DNA of 64,000 bases. It comes from Paracoccus nototheniae. Its GTDB lineage: Bacteria > Pseudomonadota > Alphaproteobacteria > Rhodobacterales > Rhodobacteraceae. The translations under genes and the position numbers were made by a program. Within the stretch, counting starts at the first letter, position 1, and every line of letters begins with the position of its first letter. The stretch lies in contig NZ_RQRT01000004.1 in assembly GCF_004335005.1 (NCBI RefSeq), forward strand, positions 1-64,000, read 5' to 3'. The notes under the pieces were generated by a model. The model had not been told where the DNA came from. It saw only the letters and a program-made list of their open reading frames with translations, and ran no database searches. This document shows positions 1-7,654 of the stretch, in pieces.

Positions 1-172
1 CGGATGCGGGGGGCACGGACAACGACGCCGCCGGGGGCACCGGCGGCAGGTCGGACAGATGCGGCAGATCGGCGGCCTGCCCCTTGTGCCGGGCATCCAG
101 AGGGGATGCGGTGCGGGCGATCCGGGACCACAGGTCGCGATCCTCGGGGGACAGGCCCCTCGGGCGGCGCAT
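1..172 (-). CDS. Smr-domain (MutS2 C-terminal family) protein, N-terminal part only
   Basis: Only the first ~57 codons lie in the window; the gene runs off the left edge. The start ATG (170-172) follows the Tim44-like gene stop by 3 bases, so the two are translationally close. The N-terminus contains LSPEDRDLWSRIA followed by a Pro/Ala-rich linker, which is typical of the short Smr proteins of Rhodobacteraceae. Smr domains are DNA/RNA nucleases or nucleic-acid binding modules, but the catalytic domain itself is outside the window, so the call rests on the N-terminal signature and on synteny. A GTG directly before the ATG is an alternative start. Confidence 0.6.
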   Translation of the reverse strand, partial: MRRPRGLSPEDRDLWSRIARTASPLDARHKGQAADLPHLSDLPPVPPAASLSVPPAS

Positions 173-175
173 CAC

Positions 176-832
176 TCAGCCAGTCGCGACAAGCTGCCAG
201 TTCGGATCGTCCTGACCCATGTGGCGGGCAAAGGTCCACATGTCCTTTTGCTTGCGCGAGGCCTTGGGATCGCCCTCGATGACCTTGCCGTCGGCGTCGC
301 GGGTCGCGGCGATCAGCTCGCCGACGAACCGGACCGACACCTCGGCCAGTCCGGTGGCAGGGTCGTATTCGGCCAGCGCCAGCGAGGTGTCGCGGGTGCC
401 CAGATATTGCGCCTGCACGGTCCAGCCGTTGGCGGCGCGCTGGTCGATCACCGACTGGAACGCCTCGGCGACCGGATCAGACAGAAAGGCGCGCACCTCG
501 GACAGATCGCCGCGCTCAAAGGCCATCAGGATCATCTCATAGGCCTGACGCGACCCGGACAGGAAATCGCGCAGTCCAAAGGACGGCTCGGCCTGCTTCA
601 TTGCGGCCAGCGCCGTGGCACTGGCGGATCCGGCCTCGGCATGGTCCAGAATGTCATGGTCGGGTTCGTCGGCGCTGCCCTCGATCACCTCGAAGCGGGT
701 TTCGGTCCGGGCGGGCTGGTCGACCTGCGGCGGCTCGAAGCCGTCGCGCGTTCCCAGCACATTGCGCAGCCGGAGGATCAGGAAGATCGCGATCCCGGCA
801 AGGACGATCAGCTGGAGAAGCGGGTTGGACAT
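176..832 (-). CDS. Tim44-like (TimA) inner-membrane-associated protein
   Basis: 218 aa. It begins with a single hydrophobic segment (about residues 5-22, LLQLIVLAGIAIFLILRL), then a polar linker, then a C-terminal Tim44-like/NTF2-fold domain (about residues 75-218) containing FLSGSRQAYEMILMAFERGD and a final WTFARHMGQDDPNWQLVATG. Alphaproteobacterial Tim44 homologues are membrane-tethered and have been linked to membrane protein handling. The gene is divergent from fxsA and sits upstream of the Smr gene; secB is close by, so this is a neighbourhood of envelope and export genes. The start ATG at 830-832 begins right before the membrane segment. The family call is firm, the precise role is not. 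Confidence 0.85.
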   Translation of the reverse strand: MSNPLLQLIVLAGIAIFLILRLRNVLGTRDGFEPPQVDQPARTETRFEVIEGSADEPDHDILDHAEAGSASATALAAMKQAEPSFGLRDFLSGSRQAYEMILMAFERGDLSEVRAFLSDPVAEAFQSVIDQRAANGWTVQAQYLGTRDTSLALAEYDPATGLAEVSVRFVGELIAATRDADGKVIEGDPKASRKQKDMWTFARHMGQDDPNWQLVATG

Positions 833-942
833 ACGGGCAACCTCTGGTCAAACGGGTCGTTGGTATCGGACGGTCTGTGCGTTATGTAGGGAGTGCCATG
901 GCGCAAGTCCAGTTTCCGCGCCGTGCAGGAAGGGGAATTCGC

Positions 943-1494
943 ATGCGGTTGCTTGCATTGTTTCTGGTGATCCCGGTCATCGAGATCGCCTTGTTCATTC
1001 AGGTCGGCGGCCTGATCGGCCTGTGGCCGACGCTGGCCATCGTGCTGCTGAGCGCCGTGATCGGCGTCGCGCTGATGCGCAGCCAAGGCGCGCATGCCTG
1101 GGCGGAAATCCAGCGCAGCTTCAGCGAAATGCGCGATCCCACCCGGCCTTTGGCGCATGGGGTGATGATTCTGGGCGCCGGCATGCTGTTGCTGACCCCG
1201 GGGTTTTTCACCGATGCGGTGGGCATGGCGCTGCTGATCCCCGGCATCCGCAATGCGGTAATGCGGCAGGTCGGCAAGCGCATGACCGTGACCCGTGTCG
1301 GCATAGGTGGTGCGACCATGGGCCGCGACCCGCACCGCCCGCCCTATGACGATGGCGTGATCGACGGCGACTTCGTCGTCACCGACGACGAGCCCGGTCG
1401 CACCGACCGACGCCCGCCGGTCGATCTGCCGCATGAGATCGACGACCAGACGCCGCCGCGCGCGCCGCGCGGTTCCGGCTGGACCCGGCATTGA
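943..1494 (+). CDS. fxsA: FxsA family membrane protein
   Basis: 183 aa small membrane protein. The start MRLLALFLVIPVIEIALFIQ is the classic FxsA opening, followed by two or three further hydrophobic segments up to about residue 110 (GLWPTLAIVLLSAVIGVALM; GVMILGAGMLLLTPGFFTDA) and a charged cytoplasmic tail ending in Arg/Pro-rich sequence. An AGGAAGGGG Shine-Dalgarno lies 5' of ATG 943, which decides this start over longer upstream readings. FxsA was described in E. coli as a suppressor of F-plasmid exclusion of phage T7; its normal job is unclear. Divergent from the Tim44-like gene and just upstream of secB, an arrangement common in Rhodobacteraceae. Confidence 0.93.
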   Translation: MRLLALFLVIPVIEIALFIQVGGLIGLWPTLAIVLLSAVIGVALMRSQGAHAWAEIQRSFSEMRDPTRPLAHGVMILGAGMLLLTPGFFTDAVGMALLIPGIRNAVMRQVGKRMTVTRVGIGGATMGRDPHRPPYDDGVIDGDFVVTDDEPGRTDRRPPVDLPHEIDDQTPPRAPRGSGWTRH

Positions 1495-1551
1495 GCGCGC
1501 AGGCGCGGGCTGATAGAAGGCCCGTCAAGACCGCATCGAGAAGGTAGACCC

Positions 1552-2085
1552 ATGGCCGAAGAAGACACTCCGCAGAACAACGGCGCCGCACAACCGCAGC
1601 CCAGCCCCCCCCAGCCCCGCATGCAGATTCTGGCGCAGTTCATCCGCGATCTGTCATTCGAGAACGCGGTCGCCCAGAAAGGCGCGCCGCAGGGCGAGGT
1701 TCAGCCCGAGATCACCGTGCAGGTCAGCCTGGATGCCCGCAAGCGCGGCTCGGACACGCAATACGAGGTGATCACCAAATATCGCGTCACCTCGACCAAC
1801 AAGGGCGACGGCGCGACGCTGTTTCTGGCCGAGCTGGATTACGGCGGGGTCTTTCAGATCGACGGGGTCGCGGCCGATCAGCTGCATCCCTTCCTGATGA
1901 TCGAATGCCCGCGCATGCTGTTCCCCTATGTCCGCCGGATCATTTCGGACATGACGCGCGATGGCGGTTTCCCGGCCTTCAACATGGACCCGGTCGATTT
2001 CGTGGCCCTGTATCGTCAGGAACTGGCGCGGCGCGCGCAGCAGACCGCGCAGACGCAGGTGCCTGCCGACCAGAAGCTGTCGTAA
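1552..2085 (+). CDS. secB: Protein-export chaperone SecB
   Basis: 177 aa, normal for alphaproteobacterial SecB. After a Pro/Gln-rich N-terminal leader (residues 1-22) come the conserved segments FIRDLSFENA, EITVQVSLDARK, GDGATLFLAELDYGGVF and the strongly conserved CPRMLFPYVRRIISD, then GGFPAFNMDPVDFVALY near the C-terminus. SecB is a tetrameric cytoplasmic chaperone that holds preproteins unfolded and delivers them to SecA for Sec export. The gene follows fxsA by 57 bp and is followed after 6 bp by the HD hydrolase gene, suggesting a short operon. The AGAAGG upstream of ATG 1552 serves as ribosome binding site. Confidence 0.97.
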   Translation: MAEEDTPQNNGAAQPQPSPPQPRMQILAQFIRDLSFENAVAQKGAPQGEVQPEITVQVSLDARKRGSDTQYEVITKYRVTSTNKGDGATLFLAELDYGGVFQIDGVAADQLHPFLMIECPRMLFPYVRRIISDMTRDGGFPAFNMDPVDFVALYRQELARRAQQTAQTQVPADQKLS

Positions 2086-2091
2086 GGGGCG

Positions 2092-2700
2092 ATGGCGCCC
2101 CCGCCCCGGCGCGCCTGGCAGCGGATGCTGTCAGGCCGCAGGCTGGACCTTCTGGACCCGACGCCGGTCGATATCGAGATCGGGGACATCGCCCACGGCC
2201 TGGCCTTTGTGGCGCGCTGGAACGGGCAGACGCAGGGCGACTGGCCCTATTCGGTCGCCGAACATTCGCTGCTGGTCGAACAGATCTTTGACCGGATGCA
2301 GCCCGGCGCCGATCCGCACTGGCGGCTGGCGGCGCTGCTGCATGATGCCCCCGAATATGTGATCGGGGACATGATCTCTCCGGTGAAATCGGCTTTGGGG
2401 CGGGAATATGGCGCGATGGACGAACGGCTGGCTTCGGCCATCCATCGTCGCTTCGGGCTGCCCGCGACGCTGCCCGTGCCCGTCAAGCGTCGAATCAAGG
2501 CCGCCGACCGCGTCTCGGCCAGGCTGGAGGCCGTGTCGATCGCGGGCTTTGGCGCCGCCGAGGCGCAGCGGCTGTTTCCCATCCCCGACACGCAGTTGCT
2601 GGACGGACTGGCCATCACCCTGCGGCCCCCTGCCGAAACGCGACAGGCCTTTCTGGCACGTTTTGCCGATCTGATCGTACTGATCGACGCGGCGGCATGA
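2092..2700 (+). CDS. HD-domain phosphohydrolase (YfbR-like)
   Basis: 202 aa. HD-superfamily hydrolase with the metal-binding His and His-Asp residues visible in VAEHSLLVEQ (about residue 62), ALLHDAPEYVIGD (about residue 86) and a later Asp in IKAADRVSARLEA (about residue 139). This is the pattern of the YfbR-type 5'-nucleotidase/HD group, metal-dependent enzymes acting on nucleoside monophosphates; substrate specificity cannot be read from the sequence. The ATG is 6 bp after the secB stop, so it is probably read on the secB transcript. A strong hairpin follows 37 bp after its stop. Confidence 0.85.
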   Translation: MAPPPRRAWQRMLSGRRLDLLDPTPVDIEIGDIAHGLAFVARWNGQTQGDWPYSVAEHSLLVEQIFDRMQPGADPHWRLAALLHDAPEYVIGDMISPVKSALGREYGAMDERLASAIHRRFGLPATLPVPVKRRIKAADRVSARLEAVSIAGFGAAEAQRLFPIPDTQLLDGLAITLRPPAETRQAFLARFADLIVLIDAAA

Positions 2701-2736
2701 CGGGCCGGGCCACATGACAGGCGCGGCGGCATGACA

Positions 2737-2763
2737 AAAGGGGGCCGACCGGCCCCCTTTCTT
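2737..2763. terminator. Bidirectional intrinsic terminator between the HD hydrolase and H-NS-like genes
   Basis: Near-perfect palindrome AAAAGGGGGCC-GACC-GGCCCCCTTTC in the gap between two convergent genes. The A-run on the left and T-run on the right let it act in both directions. Confidence 0.85.
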
Positions 2764-2783
2764 CAAAGCAACAGACGTGGAAT

Positions 2784-3095
2784 TCAGATCGCCAGGTCTT
2801 CCAGTTCCTTGCCCTCTTCCAGGCTTTCCACAACCCATTTGGGTTTGCGGCCGCGTCCGGTCCAGGTCATCGTCGGATCGGCGGGATTGGCGTATTTCGG
2901 CGCGACCGATCCGGTCTTCTTAGGCTTCGAGCCGGTCAGTTCGGCCAGATTGAAACCATGTTCGCGGGCGGCCTCTTCGATAGCGGTCATGGCCTCGCGG
3001 CGCTTGCGGTCCTCATAGGAATTGATCGCGCGGTCCAGACGAACCCGCAGATCGCGCATTTCCTTGAGAGACATCTTGTCGAAATCAATGCTCAT
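2784..3095 (-). CDS. H-NS family nucleoid protein, HvrA-like
   Basis: 103 aa from ATG 3095 (a GTG six bases upstream would add two residues). The N-terminal half is a charged helical oligomerisation region (SLKEMRDLRVRLDRAINSYE); the C-terminal half carries the H-NS DNA-binding loop, seen as TWTGRGRKPKWVVE (about residues 76-89). H-NS-like proteins bind AT-rich DNA and silence or modulate genes. In Rhodobacter capsulatus the related HvrA is encoded next to regA/senC and adjusts photosynthesis and nitrogen fixation genes; the same neighbourhood is seen here. Transcribed in the same direction as regA, with an AT-rich 80-bp gap between them that could hold its own promoter. Confidence 0.88.
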   Translation of the reverse strand: MSIDFDKMSLKEMRDLRVRLDRAINSYEDRKRREAMTAIEEAAREHGFNLAELTGSKPKKTGSVAPKYANPADPTMTWTGRGRKPKWVVESLEEGKELEDLAI

Positions 3096-3176
3096 GTTCA
3101 CGTTTTCTTTATATTGAGTGGTTTATCTTCCCCCTGAATATAAGCATGATTTTATTTCTTCAAGATAAGAATATGA

Positions 3177-3728
3177 TTATCTCGGCCCGCGCTTGGCAAG
3201 AATACGCTGAAGGGTCCGGCGATGCATATGCAATCGCCGCGCCGTTTCGCTGACATTGCGTTCGCATTGCTCATAAACGCGCTGGATATGTTCCCACCGC
3301 ACACGGTCCGCGGACATGGGATTTTCCGGCGGGGGCGGCAGGAATTCGCCGCTGGACAAAAGCGCGGAGGTCACGTCATTTGCATCCGCCGGCTTAGCCA
3401 GATAATCGGTGGCACCCATTTTCACGGCGGCAACCGCCGTCGCAATCGCGCCATAACCGGTCAGAACGATAATGCGGGCATCGGCGCGCTTGTCGCGCAG
3501 TGCCTCGACCACGTCCAGACCGTTGCCATCCTCCAACCGCAGATCGATGACGGCATAGGCCGGGGCGCGACGTTCGATCAGCCGCATCGCGGCGGCAACG
3601 CTCAGCGCGGTTTCGGTTTGAAAGCCGCGCTTTTCCATGGCGCGGGCCAGCCGGGTCAGGAAAATCTCGTCATCGTCGACCAGCAGCAACGAAGGGTCGG
3701 CACCGATCTGCAGGTTCATGTCATCCAT
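3177..3728 (-). CDS. regA: Redox response regulator RegA (PrrA/ActR family)
   Basis: 183 aa. Receiver domain at about residues 10-125 with the acidic pocket LLVDDDE, the phosphorylatable Asp in AVIDLRLEDGNG and the conserved Lys in YLAKPAD, then a Pro-rich hinge (LPPPPENPMSADR) and a Fis-type helix-turn-helix at the C-terminus (SETARRLHMHRRTLQRILAK). This is the highly conserved RegA/PrrA layout. ATG 3728 was chosen because it gives the usual short N-terminus before LLVDDD; longer readings add non-conserved residues. RegA, phosphorylated by RegB at low oxygen or reduced quinone pool, controls respiration, CO2 and nitrogen fixation and denitrification genes. It is downstream of senC on the same strand. 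Confidence 0.96.
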   Translation of the reverse strand: MDDMNLQIGADPSLLLVDDDEIFLTRLARAMEKRGFQTETALSVAAAMRLIERRAPAYAVIDLRLEDGNGLDVVEALRDKRADARIIVLTGYGAIATAVAAVKMGATDYLAKPADANDVTSALLSSGEFLPPPPENPMSADRVRWEHIQRVYEQCERNVSETARRLHMHRRTLQRILAKRGPR

Positions 3729-3809
3729 TTCGGGGCCCTCTGGCGCTAAAACTTTTCGTTCAGATGGGCAGTATCGCAAGGAAAATCAAACCCTGTGCGA
3801 CAAACTGCC

Positions 3810-4439
3810 TTAGGTTGCGGCGTCCATATAACAGGCGACCGTCTCGGCCATTTGTTCGGGCGGAGTATCGCGGGAAAAGAACTCGACCGTTTGTTCTCCT
3901 GGCATGACCAGATAGGTATTGGTCATGTGATCGACCAGATAATATTCCTGATCTTCCTCGTCATTCGCCTTATAGTAATTGCGCCAGCCTTTGTTGACGG
4001 CGGCGATTTCCTCGTCGCTTCCGGTCAGGCCGATCATATCGTCGGAAAACAAACTGGTATAATCAGCAAGGATCTCGGGCGTATCACGGCGGGGATCGAC
4101 GGTGACAAAGACGGTCTGCACCTCCTTGCCGCTTTCTTCCAGAAGGGTCGCGGCCTCGGCATTGCGGGCGCTGTCCAGCGGGCAGACATCGGGGCAGAAC
4201 GTATAGCCGAAATACAAAAGCGAGGGCCGGTCGAACACCTCGGCCGAGGTCACGCGCTGGCCGTCCTGCCGGGTCAGGGTGAACTCTGTCCCGAAACTGT
4301 CCATGCCCCCGGCCACGGCGCTGTTCGAACAGCCGCTTGTGTCGGTGCCGCCCTGCAGCGTCAGGAACAGCGCCCCGCCCGCCAGCACGCCGATGGCCGC
4401 CGCAGCGCCGATCAGCAGGATTTTCCGGTCCGCCGTCAT
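3810..4439 (-). CDS. senC: SenC/PrrC (Sco-type) copper chaperone for cytochrome oxidase
   Basis: 209 aa. Starts with an uncleaved signal anchor (ILLIGAAAAIGVLAGGALFL) followed by a periplasmic thioredoxin-fold SCO1/SenC domain. The copper ligands are visible: the CxxxC motif in GYTFCPDVCPLD and the distal His in YLVDHMTNTYLVMP. Sco proteins deliver copper to the CuA/CuB sites of cytochrome oxidases; in Rhodobacter, PrrC/SenC also influences RegB signalling. ATG 4439 is preceded by a strong AAGGGGG Shine-Dalgarno six bases upstream, which decides the start. Divergent from regB, upstream of regA, as in other Rhodobacteraceae. Confidence 0.95.
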   Translation of the reverse strand: MTADRKILLIGAAAAIGVLAGGALFLTLQGGTDTSGCSNSAVAGGMDSFGTEFTLTRQDGQRVTSAEVFDRPSLLYFGYTFCPDVCPLDSARNAEAATLLEESGKEVQTVFVTVDPRRDTPEILADYTSLFSDDMIGLTGSDEEIAAVNKGWRNYYKANDEEDQEYYLVDHMTNTYLVMPGEQTVEFFSRDTPPEQMAETVACYMDAAT

Positions 4440-4528
4440 GGCATCCCCCTTGGTGTCAAATGCCCGCATTGATCGCCCATCGCGGCGCGGGTATCAAGGC
4501 TGGGCAATGTCGCAGCCAAGGGCCGCCG

Positions 4529-5869
4529 ATGAACCGTCAGGATGCCGTGCCGCCTCTGCCCGACCCGATCGAGCCCTTGCTGATCGAGACCCCCAAGGCC
4601 GAACCGATCCGCATGCGGACGCTGGTGCATCTGCGCTGGTTCGCCATCGGGGGTCAGATGGCGGCGGTGCTGGTGGCATGGTCGATGGGCATCGGCTTTC
4701 CCAAGCTGCCGATCATTCTGCTGATCTCGGCCTCGATCATGATGAACCTGTGGCTGTTCCTGCGTCCGCCCAAGCGGACCTCGGCGGGGCGCGCGGTGGG
4801 GCAGCTCAGCTTTGATCTGGTGCAGATCTCGACCTTGATGGCGCTGACCGGGGGGATGGCCAATCCCTTTGCGCTGCTGGTGCTGGCGCCGGTGACCATC
4901 GCCGCCGCCTCGCTGAACGCGCGCCAGGTGCTGGCCTTGGGGCTGGCGACGGTGGCGCTGATCTCGGTCGCGGCGGTCTTTGGGGTGCCGCTGCGCGAAC
5001 CGGGCGGAGAGATCCTGCGGATGGAACCGATCCTGGCGCTTGGCCACTGGGTCGCGCTGGTGATCGGGGTGGTGTTCTTTGCGGGCTATGCGCATCGGGT
5101 GACGGCGGAACTGTCGGACACCTCGGGCGCGCTGTTCGCGACCCAGATGGCCCTGTCGCGCGAACAGCGGCTGCAGCATCTGGGCGGCGTGGTGGCGGCG
5201 GCGGCACACGAGATGGGCACGCCGCTGGCCACCATCAAGCTGATCGCCGGAGAGCTGGCGGACGAACTGAGGGACGATCCCGACCTGCATGCCGATGCCA
5301 TCGCGCTGCGCGTGGCCGCCGACCGCTGCGCCGCGATCCTGCGCAGCATGGGCCGCGCGGGCAAGGACGACCTGCACATGCACACCGCCCCCTTGCGCGC
5401 CGTGCTGGAGGATGCCGCCCAGCCCCATGCCGATCGCGGCCCGCTGGTCGAGATCCATGCCGAAGGCCCCATCATCCGCCGCGATCCCGCCATCACCCAT
5501 GCCCTGCGCAACCTGATCCAGAACGCCGTCGATTTCGCCGAAAGCCGGGTGGTGATCGAAACACAGATCACCAAGGGCGCGCTGGTCGTGACGGTGCGCG
5601 ACGACGGTCCGGGCTATCCGGTGCAGCTTCTGTCGCGGATCGGCGACCCCTATCTGACGCGGCGCGCCGAGGCGCAGCGCGGCAGCTATGAGGGGATGGG
5701 GCTGGGCCTGTTCATCGCCAAGACCCTGCTGGAACGGTCGGGCGCGCGGCTGACCTTCGCGAATGGCGGGCCGGGGGCGGTCGTCTCGGTCCGCTGGCCG
5801 CTGGAACGGATCGTGGCGCAGGGTCAGGGCCGGGCGGCGCTGGCCCATAATCCGAACTTCGAAGGCTGA
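4529..5869 (+). CDS. regB: Redox sensor histidine kinase RegB (PrrB)
   Basis: 446 aa. About six membrane helices (residues ~35-190) include the conserved quinone-site loop GGMANPFALLVLAPVTI. The H-box HEMGTPLATIKL holds the phosphorylated His (about 226). The redox-sensitive Cys of the family is present in DRCAAILRSMGRAGKDD (Cys ~267), followed by the ATPase domain with an N-box (ALRNLIQNAVDFA) and G-boxes (VRDDGPGY, GMGLGLFIAKTLLE). RegB autophosphorylates under reducing conditions and phosphorylates RegA. ATG 4529 gives an N-terminus of family length. Divergent from senC with ~90 bp between the starts, so the two operons share a regulatory region. Confidence 0.96.
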   Translation: MNRQDAVPPLPDPIEPLLIETPKAEPIRMRTLVHLRWFAIGGQMAAVLVAWSMGIGFPKLPIILLISASIMMNLWLFLRPPKRTSAGRAVGQLSFDLVQISTLMALTGGMANPFALLVLAPVTIAAASLNARQVLALGLATVALISVAAVFGVPLREPGGEILRMEPILALGHWVALVIGVVFFAGYAHRVTAELSDTSGALFATQMALSREQRLQHLGGVVAAAAHEMGTPLATIKLIAGELADELRDDPDLHADAIALRVAADRCAAILRSMGRAGKDDLHMHTAPLRAVLEDAAQPHADRGPLVEIHAEGPIIRRDPAITHALRNLIQNAVDFAESRVVIETQITKGALVVTVRDDGPGYPVQLLSRIGDPYLTRRAEAQRGSYEGMGLGLFIAKTLLERSGARLTFANGGPGAVVSVRWPLERIVAQGQGRAALAHNPNFEG

Positions 5870-5872
5870 CCG

Positions 5873-5891
5873 CCTTAACCACATCTTAAGG
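5873..5891. promoter_or_regulatory. Candidate CtrA-type site (TTAA-N7-TTAA) upstream of the PAS-protein gene
   Basis: The gap between the regB stop and the PAS-protein start contains CCTTAA-ccacatc-TTAAGG, a perfect inverted repeat that also fits the first eight bases of the CtrA consensus TTAA-N7-TTAAC. The final C is G here. Its position about 50 bp before ATG 5940 suits promoter control. CtrA occupancy is inferred only from the motif. Confidence 0.45.
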
Positions 5892-5939
5892 TTCGCCCGG
5901 CTATGGTCGCCTGCAAGATCCATGAGGGGGCGTGGCGCG

Positions 5940-7559
5940 ATGATGGTTCAGGGTGCGGGCTTGGTGGTGACGGCGGTCCTGTGCGGGACGCTGTCGGTCC
6001 TGCTGGCGGCGGCGGTCATCCGCCTTTGGGACTGGCGCCGCAGGGCGGTGACGGGCCGGATCAGGCTGGCGCCCCCGCCGCTTGAAGGGCAGGTCCAGCC
6101 GATGGTCTTTCTGTTTCAGGCCGGGCGGCTGGTCGATGCGACGCCCCCCGCGCGCGCGCTGCTGGACCGGGGCGGGCCGGCGGATGACGACTGGACCCGC
6201 CTGATGCGGTGGATCGGTCCGCGTTTTCCCGACGCACCCACGCGCCTGACCCATCTGCCCCGGCGCGGCCGGGTCGAGATTGTGGGTCAGCAGGGTCAGG
6301 GCCACGCCACGCTGCGCCTGCTGGCCGAGGAACTGGGCCACGGACTGTCGCGCCTGACCGTCACCGATCCGGGCGCGGACCATGCCGGGATCGTCGTCGA
6401 TTCGATGTCCCTGCAGGCGATGGAGGAGGAATTGCAGCTGCTTCGCGGCGCCCTGGATCAGACCCCCATGCTGGTCTGGCGGCAGGATGCCGACGACCGC
6501 GTCACCTGGGCCAACGGCGCCTATCTGCGCCATGCCGAAACGCAGGATGACGGCGCGCTTGGCTGGCCCCTGCCCCGGCTGCTGGATGTGCCGCGCCCGA
6601 TTCCGGGCACCGAACCCGCGCCACGCCGCGCCACGCTGGAGGATCGGGGGATCGTGTCGTGGTATGACTGCCACAGCCATCCGATGGGCGATCAGGTGAT
6701 GATGTTCGCCCTGCCCGCCGATGCCGCCGTGCGCGCCGAACGCAGCCTGCGCGAATTCGTCCAGACGCTGACCAAGACCTTTGCCGACCTGCCGATCGGG
6801 CTGGCGATCTTTGATCAGGGCCGCAAGCTGCAGCTGTTCAACCCGGCGCTGATCGACCTGACGCATCTGCCCACCGGCTTTCTGACCGCCCGGCCCTCGC
6901 TGATGGATTTTCTCGACCAGCTGCGCGAACAGCGGATGGTGCCGGAACCCAAGGATTACCGCAGCTGGCGCCAGCATATGACCAATCTGGAAAGTGCCGC
7001 TGCCACCGGCCACCATGCAGAGACGTGGTCCCTGCCCGGCGGCCAGACCTATCGCGTGACGGGCAGGCCGCATCCCGGTGGCGCCGTGGCTTTCCTGTTC
7101 GAGAATATCACCACCGAAATCTCGGTCACCCGCAGGTTCCGGGCCGAACTGCTGCTAAGCGCGCAGGTGCTGGACGGGCTGGACGATGCCGTGGCGGTTT
7201 TCACCGCGGCCGGTCAGATGGTGCTCAGCAATCGGGCCTATCGCAAATTGTGGGGCCCGCCGCCTGCCAGTCTGGCCGACATGATTGCCGGATGGCAGGC
7301 CGCCAGCCCGCCCCATCCGGGGCTGACCGCGCTTTGCGCGGCGCTGACCCTTGCCGACGAAGCGCCCGAAGGCGCCGCGCAGGACGGCGAGGCGATGACC
7401 GGGCTGCAGGGCCAGGATCTGAACTGGACCGTGACCGACCTGTCCGGCGGGCGGCGCATGCTGCGGTTTCACACCGCACAGGGCCATGCCCCCGTCGCGC
7501 AGGGCAGTGTGGCGCAGATGCCCGCCCCGCATTACCCCTCCAGCCGGAGCGGTGGCTGA
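5940..7559 (+). CDS. Membrane-anchored multi-PAS protein lacking a kinase domain
   Basis: 539 aa. An N-terminal membrane helix (about residues 7-29) is followed by three PAS-like stretches: about 155-260 (ALDQTPMLVWRQDADDRVTW), about 270-395 (LTKTFADLPIGLAIFDQGRK) and about 405-500 (LDGLDDAVAVFTAAGQMVLS). The spacing resembles the sensory half of DivL/PAS histidine kinases, but the protein ends without an H-box or ATPase domain. Proteins of this truncated type occur in Rhodobacteraceae annotated only as PAS-domain protein. It could act as a scaffold or modulator of another kinase; function is unknown. It follows regB by 70 bp and has its own candidate CtrA box. A GAGGGGG sequence precedes the ATG; ATG 5943 is also possible. 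Confidence 0.75.
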   Translation: MMVQGAGLVVTAVLCGTLSVLLAAAVIRLWDWRRRAVTGRIRLAPPPLEGQVQPMVFLFQAGRLVDATPPARALLDRGGPADDDWTRLMRWIGPRFPDAPTRLTHLPRRGRVEIVGQQGQGHATLRLLAEELGHGLSRLTVTDPGADHAGIVVDSMSLQAMEEELQLLRGALDQTPMLVWRQDADDRVTWANGAYLRHAETQDDGALGWPLPRLLDVPRPIPGTEPAPRRATLEDRGIVSWYDCHSHPMGDQVMMFALPADAAVRAERSLREFVQTLTKTFADLPIGLAIFDQGRKLQLFNPALIDLTHLPTGFLTARPSLMDFLDQLREQRMVPEPKDYRSWRQHMTNLESAAATGHHAETWSLPGGQTYRVTGRPHPGGAVAFLFENITTEISVTRRFRAELLLSAQVLDGLDDAVAVFTAAGQMVLSNRAYRKLWGPPPASLADMIAGWQAASPPHPGLTALCAALTLADEAPEGAAQDGEAMTGLQGQDLNWTVTDLSGGRRMLRFHTAQGHAPVAQGSVAQMPAPHYPSSRSGG

Positions 7560-7654
7560 CGCGCGCTTTTCGTCACCGCGCGCCCCGGGCAGACGCCCGG
7601 AAGCCCGGCCCTTGGCCCTTTCGTCGAATGCCGCGCCGACCGGTGAACAGAGCC

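Noticed and set aside
7585-7600. CCGGGC-AGAC-GCCCGG hairpin between the PAS gene and tamB
   Set aside because: Only six base pairs and no T-run; too weak to call a terminator in GC-rich DNA.
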